Of a stretch of DNA of 64,000 nt, positions 57,706-64,000 are shown piece by piece (positions within the stretch are counted from its first letter, which is position 1; every line of letters starts with the position of its first letter). The notes under the pieces were generated by a model. It did no database searches, had not been told where the DNA came from, and saw only the letters and a program-made list of their open reading frames with translations. The stretch comes from Scytalidium lignicola (taxonomy: Eukaryota; Ascomycota; Leotiomycetes): assembly GCA_002812745.2 (NCBI GenBank), contig NCSJ02000160.1:30695-94694 (forward strand). The letters run 5' to 3'. The position numbers were made by a program, and so were the translations under genes.

Positions 57706-59244
57706 TTAAGATGTAGCCTGCTGTTCAGGAGGAGGTACGACTTCGCCGGGAAATGGTTTCCTGCCCCATACTACATGTACCTTAGAGTAGCAGTGAACGT
57801 TCTTATCCATGACACATTTCCGAATATTGACGAGATAGACCTGTCATGATCCTGCGTCAGTCTCTTTCCCTTCTTATGATTAAGTTTGAAAAAAAGCCTG
57901 GGTTGTAACTTCCACCACTGCACTCATATTATAGTGGCAAAGGTGGTAGAGAGAAAAAATAATGAAGACATGTCCAAAGTACATACCTCAATCTCCTCCT
58001 GGCTCCAATTCAACATCCTCGAAAAGGGAGCCATGCTCAAGGCCCCTAGGCCGGCCAACCAATTGTCCTGGTTCATATTCCCAATATACTTAAGATGGGG
58101 ATCCTTTGGCCACGTGTTCATTGGCAACTTGAAGATCTTCTCCTGCACATCCACAAACCCAGCCTGGATGTACCAGCGCTTGAGTTTGTTCGCAATCCGC
58201 AAGGGTCGATCGGCCGCCATGGCAGCATCATCCAGATGCTTATTCCACTCCAGGAACGGCCAATCCGCCGGCATCGTCCCGTCGTCGCAGTACGGCGTGG
58301 ACATGATCTCCTGGGACTCCATGTACCCGCCTGGTTTGAGATAATGGAGAGATTTCCGGATGACGTCCCGGAAATCCTCGAAGCAGCCGAGCAGGACGCG
58401 TGTGTGGATGTAATCGAAGTGATCAGGTGGTAAGGCCCAATCTTCCTCGCTGGCGTCGTCGATGAAGAAGTGGACGTTCTCGGGGACCGAAGAGGGTTGG
58501 ATGGGGGAGAGATCGGTGGCTTGGATTTTGGCATCGGGGAACTCATCGCCGATTTCTATAGCCCACTGGCCGCTGCCGGTGCCGATGTCTAGGATGTGCT
58601 TGGGGTCCTTGAGAGGAGCGAAGTAATTTTGGCCATTGAAGGCATATTTCAGGATTTGGTACTGTAATTCCAGGCGATCTATTTCTTTGTCGTCGTTTGG
58701 GTAGATGTATGCTATGAGACGTTAGGGAGGGGAAAACAATAACAAAAAATGAAATTTTTTTATTTTAAATCGTGAACTTTTCTGAGTTATTTTATAATTT
58801 TCAGAGCAGGATAGTTATCCTCAGCTCTTTAGGAGTGAACTTACAACCGGCTCGATAACCATGGTATGTGCGACCGTTCTCTTTCTGAAAGTCGTACACG
58901 CTATCTGGGACGGAAAGGCTGCTGTGACAGGTCAGTTTATTTATTTTTAGGAGGGGCCCAGCGTTGTGGGTGGAAATAATTGTTTTCGACGTCGTCTCCA
59001 GATTGCGGGAACCACTCACTCATCAACCATTGGTCTTTCCGCCGACTAAATAGGTTGTAACAAACCAACGGTTAGAAAACTTTTNGTAACCAAAAACACC
59101 AAACACCAACGACAACGAGGGGAAATAGAGAATAAAAGGGCAAGATAAGACAGATGCAACAGAATCGCCCACCTCGGCTTCTATGGGAGTGCTGGCGCTA
59201 GTCTGGGGAGAGCTCTGTTCAGCAGCACTCTTGTTAGACATCAT
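57706..59244 (-). CDS. LaeA/TAM-like S-adenosylmethionine-dependent methyltransferase
   Basis: Five exons (59173-59244, 59020-59045, 58845-58921, 57987-58711, 57706-57840) give 344 residues (1035 nt). The short second exon (26 nt, encoding ~SAERPMVDE) is needed to keep phase; an N at 59085 lies in the intron before it. After an N-terminal tail rich in Ser/Glu come YDFQKENGRTYHGYRAGSYI and PNDDKEIDRLELQYQILKYAF, the segment that precedes the methyltransferase core in LaeA/TAM-type fungal proteins. Motif I is ILDIGTGSGQWAIEIGDEFP, then ATDLSPIQP, ENVHFFIDD, and HFDYIHTRVLLGCFEDF. The C-terminus ends VHVVWGRKPFPGEVVPPP, also typical. These nuclear or cytoplasmic methyltransferases often influence secondary metabolism; which type this is cannot be read. 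Confidence 0.87.
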
Positions 59245-60027
59245 GTCACAAGTGGTCGTTTGCCACCATAAAAAGTGACCGATTTATTTCTCCGTCAACC
59301 TTCTGGGGGCACGGTTTCTAGTAGTATTATCGAACGGTGGCCGTTCCCCTGTAGTGGGATGTCCCGGTCTACTCGAACCGTCTGACAAGTGGTAATGACT
59401 TTTTAGGTACGACGATTCGATCCAAGGAATATATACGAAGTATGTGTATATATAACCAAGTACCTGTGGGCCATGCTAACCGATGGTGACAAAAGAGACA
59501 CAGGCGCTCGGACGAGGAAGATAAATGAAGAAGGGATAGACCTTGGAGGGTAGGATCCCGAAAGAGAAGAGAAGAGAAAGACGGAGGAGGCTAGGGAGGG
59601 TGGGAACCAGTCGAACAAGAGAACAGCCAGACAGGCAGACAGCTTTTCCCCGTTCACTTTTGCTCCTGGACCCAGTCTGCCCCAAGCTTTTACTCTCCGA
59701 TTGGGAAGATCCAAACCTAGATGAGCACCATTGCCGAGCCCAGCGACCGGAACGGAGGGGACCCAGGGAGCTGGTTGCGAGCGGGCGGAATCGCTGGGAT
59801 GGTGGCAAGGTGGATTGGGGTTGAGGACCCTAGGGTAGCGTGGGTAGCAGAGCAGCAGCAGGGCAGGGAAAGAGATGGGTTTGGATGGATGGCTGGCTAG
59901 CTGGATTGATGAATGGTGGATAGTCAGATAGTGAAGGACGAAAGATGGGCAGGATGGGGCACAGGATTGGGATGGATGGAGCAACCACCATAATCCAGCA
60001 ATCCACGCCGCAGTCCATGAGTACTGG

Positions 60028-60064
60028 TACTGTACTGTACTGTACTGTACTGTACTGTACTGTA
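60028..60064. repeat. TGTAC pentanucleotide microsatellite
   Basis: About seven tandem TGTAC units (37 bp), preceded by GTACTGG and followed within 10 bp by three CTGGTACA units. The same word recurs at 60348-60364 and related GTACATGTACATG at 61611. Confidence 0.85.
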
Positions 60065-61255
60065 TGAGCACGCTGGTACACTGGTACACTGGTACCAAGT
60101 CAGAATGTACTTGGTGCTCATCAAATCACCAGGCCCCGGTGCCCCAAATCCCGCCGAACCGGATCGTGGCGTCGAACCAGCCGGACCCGGGCCCAAGGAA
60201 ACTCGTAAAACCAGCGAGTCAACCCCTACCCAAGCACCAGCTGGGGCGTGCTGGGCTTGTCACGCTTGTCTGGTGGAGATGCAATCCACAATCCACAATA
60301 ATTAATCCTTCCCATCCCTTATGTGCGCGCTTATGGCCATGGTACTATACTGTACTGTACTGTACCGGTATATTCGAATCCTTTTAGTAAGAATTGGGGT
60401 CCGGGCCATGGTTGCATTCTCGCATAAAGAGGGTTTTCTTTCGTCTCTCTCTCTCACCTTCTCTCGGGGGTCGGGGAAGATAGCCAGGTCTGGTTTAGGT
60501 GGGTTTTGGACCTTTCTGGATGTCGGGTCCTGTCGTGTCCTTTTTCGGTCCAGAACCTTTTCTTTTTGGAGCCCAAACTCAAACTAAAGCTGATGGCCCG
60601 CTGCCGCGACCGGGTCTTTGCATTTTCTTTCAAGCCCAGCAGCGGGGACCATCCCTCCTAGAGTCGGGGAGGGAGGGCCACGGGCATATACTCTGTACAG
60701 GACATACGAATGACGAACACTAGCCAGCGTTTACGGCTAACTTATTCCTTTTCTCCCCAGGGATCCCCCAGACGGGTTAAGGAGGTCAAAGGAGAAGGTG
60801 GTAACTTCGGGCTGGATGGATGACTGGATGGCCCGGGAAAAAAGTCCATCCCGTCATGCATCCTCGGCCGTGAGCGGAGCGACTTTGGGCGAAAATGGAA
60901 GAAAGAAGAAATACGCTCGTAAATTGTCGAGACATGCGAGCGTGTCCAGTGTCGAATATGTGTGGGCAAGCATGGCAGGGTTCGAGGAAGCTTGCTGCCT
61001 CGTAAGGACAAGACCAGAAGACCAAGGAAGGGATGACGTGGGATCGGGAAGAATGGGGAAGGAATGAGGTTTGTTTTTTTTTTTTTNGCGAGAGAAATGC
61101 TGGACAAAGTAACGATACACCGAGGCTATTTTTAACGGAAAGACGGATCCGGTTACGAAAGGACAGACATTGCGAAGATAGAAGCTTACAGGACACGTGT
61201 GAGCCTGAGCATGTGTGTTGTACTGTGTGTCCTTACTGACTTGTGTACTTGTGGT

Positions 61256-61311
61256 GGATGATGATGATGGATGATGATGGATGATGATGGATGATGATGA
61301 TGGTGATGATG
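61256..61311. repeat. GATGATGATG microsatellite
   Basis: Roughly 56 bp of GAT/GGAT units (GGATGATGATGGATGATGAT-type). Confidence 0.85.
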
Positions 61312-62974
61312 TGAGATTGTATGTTTTGATCTGTATGTATAACCACCTGTACTATAGCTGTACCGTAGTTTGCGACAAGACCCAACCCGCAACCACGGCA
61401 CCGTCACCCGTCACCGACAGAACAGACACAGAAATCCAACACACACACCAACCAAAGAACCTTAATTAAAAGGGCTCCCGACACACTGGTGTGCGGATTC
61501 GAAAGTGCGGGCAGGGCGTCCTCTGGCCATGGCGTGGCTTTTGTTGGTCTGGTCGTCGGAAAGAAAAAACAAAGCAAATAATCATCATTCCCTGGTAGGT
61601 TACATGTAAGTACATGTACATGTACATGTAGTTCCGGTACACAACCTGACAACTTGGTACAGCAAAAAATGCTACGCCGCTTCCAACTGAGCGGTTCCGC
61701 ATGCCCAAGCCAGCGCGCGGAGAGCTTCCGGTCGTACCCAGGGTTAAGTTTGTGGGTGGGTGAGTGAGTGAGTGTGGGTGTGTTTAGGGCTCTTCTTTTC
61801 TTTTCTCTTGCTTTGTTTTGAACTGTCTGTCTCACCTCTCATAACCATGTCTTAGTAATAATAGTCAATCAATAGATATATGTACGGTACGGTACTTCTT
61901 TCTTCAATAGGAACAATAATAAAAGTAACTTGCAGCAAATCCTCCCGAATTCTCCTCTCCCTCCCTCTCTTTCTCTCTTTCTCTTGTTCTCCCCAAAAGC
62001 AATGTCTGCTGTAATGTTGTAGCCAACCCTCTACTGCATGAAATCGCGTCGGATACCTGCATCTGTTGGTATATCGGGGCCTTCTTCCCGAGCTGCATTG
62101 AAAAACTTAACAATTGAGCTACCATATGGAGTACCTCCGTTGAGCTTTGCCCAAGAACGACCGCCATATCTAGACAACTCGTCTTGGGCGGCCACTTCTG
62201 GGCCTCTTTGGGCTAATCTAACTAGTACCTTTGGGTAACTCCTCACCGAAAGAGGCTTTCGATATCGGGGAAGGCCTTGAATGAGGCAAAAGACTTTCTC
62301 TCGGCTCGGGAACGTATCCTTCGAGAATCATTGAATCCGTTGATGAGGCTTCCCCTCTCATCCGCCCCCTGTACCGCACCCGCCGACGACCCGATACTTT
62401 TTACGGTACAAGAAGAACGTTTTGGTTTCGTTTTCTTTCATCAAGCACCATCATGCAAAAATACTGTTGCATTCATTCAGATTCTTTAATATATATATCC
62501 TCCTGCATGCAACCCTGATTACTGACTCATGGCAGCAACAAAATCGCCGGCCAAGTGAGTGTCGACTTCCTCGGGCCTCCGCCGTTCTCTTTGCTGAATT
62601 CGTATGCGGTAAAATCTCCAAAAAAAAAATCCCCATTCTTTTTCTAATAATATTTCTCGCTCTTCAGTGTAACAGAGATGATGGTGCCACCCACTAGACG
62701 GCAGGACAACCTGCTTTCAACCAATCTCCTCGAACTGGTAAACGCTCAGAGCAATGATGCACACACCTCAGAATATCACATCTCATCATCGGTTGTAGGG
62801 TTCTATGCAGCAGGTCTATCTCTCCAACTCTCCAACTCTCTCCAACTCCCTTGCTCTAAATGATAACTCAGTTCCATTCCATCATTCAGAGGTTGGCTTC
62901 CAGGCGCCACCAACTTGACTCTTGGACAATAAGAAAACAATGCAGGTCCGCGGTTATCTGCTCGAATAAAATCC

Positions 62975-64000
62975 TTACGCAACCACCCTTTTCAACTCCT
63001 CCTCTAATGTCATCCCTGGTGTATTACCTACCCCTCTGCTACCATCCAACAATTCCTCCCAGGCAAATCTGTCTTGACCTACGGCGTCCTTGGGATACTG
63101 CCAGATCTCCCTGAGTTCCTCTACCAAGATGCCCTCCATGGCGTCCACAATCTTCTCTCCTATCACCGGCAGGAACTTGTATCCATGACCACTTCCTCCT
63201 GTAGCCAAGAAGAGACCGGAGTACTGCGGATGGTAATCGATGAGGAAGTCGCCGACTTGACTAAAGATGAAGGGTTATTATGAATAAGAAAATTATAGTC
63301 CCTTGCTTGATTTGGTAGAGAGAGAAATAAACAAGAAAAGAGAGAGGACAAAACTTACGTATCCGTATACCAACAGACTCGCGACCTGGAGAACTCCCTC
63401 TTTTCCAATCCAGGCAGGATACTCTCCAGAGCCTTGTGGCAGGCCTCATATCCTTCGGCGGGCACGCTGATCCCTACTTTCGGTACACTGACTTCGATCA
63501 TCCTCTCACTCGTAGCTCCCGGGCTGGGGTTGTTGATAGGAACGGGGTTTCGATATCCAAATCCATGTCTTGCGATCTTCAACAGCCGATTGCGCGGCGG
63601 GATGACATAGAGTCCTGACGTGTGGCTCATGACGACTGGTCTCTTGCCTAGCACCTCCTGCTCATCCTCCGTGATGTCCATGTACGTCAGGACCTGCCCC
63701 GTAGCTACAGCCCTCCCACGCAGATCAACCAGCTTGCCCGTCCATGCTCCAGTGGCTAACACGACCAGATCCGCAGAGAGCACCTCTCCATCTGCAAGCA
63801 TGACGCCGGTCACCACCGCAGGAGTAGTAGTAGTAGTGTTCGTCCCCTCCTGCTGCTGGTCCTGAGCATGGGCACGATAGACCAACGACACCACCTCAGC
63901 ACCCGTCCTAACCTGCACTCTCTCTTTATCTAATTTCCTCATCGCATACCTGACGCCGCCCTCCGCATTCGCCCATCCACTGCCCCAATTCACATATCCC
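62975..64000 (-). CDS. FAD-dependent amine oxidase-type oxidoreductase, N-terminus outside window
   Basis: Two exons in the window: 63359 to the right edge (and beyond) and 62975-63260, joined in phase across a 98 nt intron. The 5' part of the gene, with the FAD-binding GxGxxG, lies past base 64000, so the start is not visible. The visible C-terminal half belongs to the sarcosine oxidase/fructosyl-amino-acid oxidase/saccharopine oxidase (DAO) family: DLVVLATGAWTGKLVDL, then RSRVCWYTDT (the Cys is where these enzymes attach FAD covalently), and after the intron GDFLIDYHPQYSGLFLATGG followed by SGHGYKFLPVIGEKI, the His/Gly-rich segment that closes the FAD site. The substrate cannot be chosen: sarcosine, fructosyl amino acids, L-pipecolate and saccharopine oxidases share these motifs. 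A peroxisomal signal is not seen at the C-terminus (ends RVVA). Confidence 0.85.

Larger units (their letters stand above)
59245..62974. promoter_or_regulatory. 3.7 kb promoter region rich in microsatellites
   Basis: A gap between the methyltransferase start (minus) and the 3' end of the flavoprotein (minus), with no supported gene. It looks GC-richer than the surrounding spacers and has many simple repeats: TACTG tract at 60028-60064, CTGGTACA x3 at ~60072-60092, TACTGTAC units at 60348-60364, GATGAT tract at 61256-61311, and GTACATGTACATGTACATG at ~61611-61629. One N at 61087 follows a T14-type run. Such a long repeat-rich 5' region is consistent with a complex promoter or long 5' UTR for the methyltransferase; this is inference. 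Confidence 0.45.

Noticed and set aside
62031..62246. 71-codon minus frame and opposite 66-codon plus frame
   Set aside because: Either reading looks protein-like (GGRSWAKLNGGTPYGSS) but no family or splicing supports it.
1..64000. CRISPR array, rRNA, tRNA, bacterial IS
   Set aside because: No spaced direct repeats, no recognisable tRNA/rRNA, and the gene structure is fungal.

Overview
This window looks like nuclear DNA of a filamentous ascomycete (Pezizomycotina; Leotiomycetes/Helotiales would be my guess, not proven). The reasons are: genes on both strands cut by many 50-170 nt introns with GTAWGT-type donors and CTAAC-like branch sites; a HET-domain protein, LaeA-like methyltransferase, Dal5-type permease, DOMON/cytochrome b561 protein and a Clr5-like DNA-binding domain; and no operons, Shine-Dalgarno sites or bacterial mobile elements. 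Every N I found (13 in all) abuts a homopolymer run, as expected of a pyrosequencing-type assembly. One of them breaks a real gene (the pseudouridine synthase at 9727-11247).

Layout. 0-10 kb: a one-exon gene joining a Clr5/HTH-like domain to an HD phosphohydrolase domain, divergent from a cyclase/kynurenine-formamidase-family enzyme; a Dal5-type MFS permease; a small 4HBT thioesterase. 9.7-19 kb: an RluA-type pseudouridine synthase (divergent from the thioesterase), a TetA-like MFS transporter, a decayed kinase-like gene, and a Tpt1/KptA-family protein whose catalytic residues are changed. 19.6-28.5 kb, all minus strand: a SNF2 ATPase (ERCC6L2/Rad26-like), a DOMON-cytochrome b561 membrane protein, an M1 aminopeptidase. 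29.5-40.2 kb: an unrecognised 420-residue protein, an MFS transporter divergent from a PLP-dependent decarboxylase, a HET protein and a MATE exporter. 42.4-49.8 kb: a small UPF0390-type basic protein, a very large Ser/Pro-rich disordered protein, and a secreted-looking agmatinase-family ureohydrolase. 49.8-57.7 kb is gene-poor and holds decayed coding sequence, a single-pass PPxY membrane protein and a relic Ty3/gypsy chromodomain. 57.7-64 kb: a LaeA-like methyltransferase, a 3.7 kb microsatellite-rich gap, and the 3' part of a sarcosine/fructosyl-amine-oxidase-type flavoprotein that runs off the right edge.

Exon structures were built by hand from splice signals. For most genes the exon lengths sum to a multiple of three and the junctions restore family motifs; these checks are given per gene. 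Functional links between neighbours are weak. Transporter genes next to enzymes (the cyclase with the Dal5 permease, the PLP decarboxylase with the MFS) suggest small catabolic or export modules, but no backbone secondary-metabolism enzyme is present. The most unusual items are the HTH-HD fusion, the Tpt1 paralogue lacking its Arg-His pair, the SMEN variant of the aminopeptidase exopeptidase motif, a 67 bp pogo-like terminal-inverted-repeat element, and a possibly RIP-damaged kinase-like gene.
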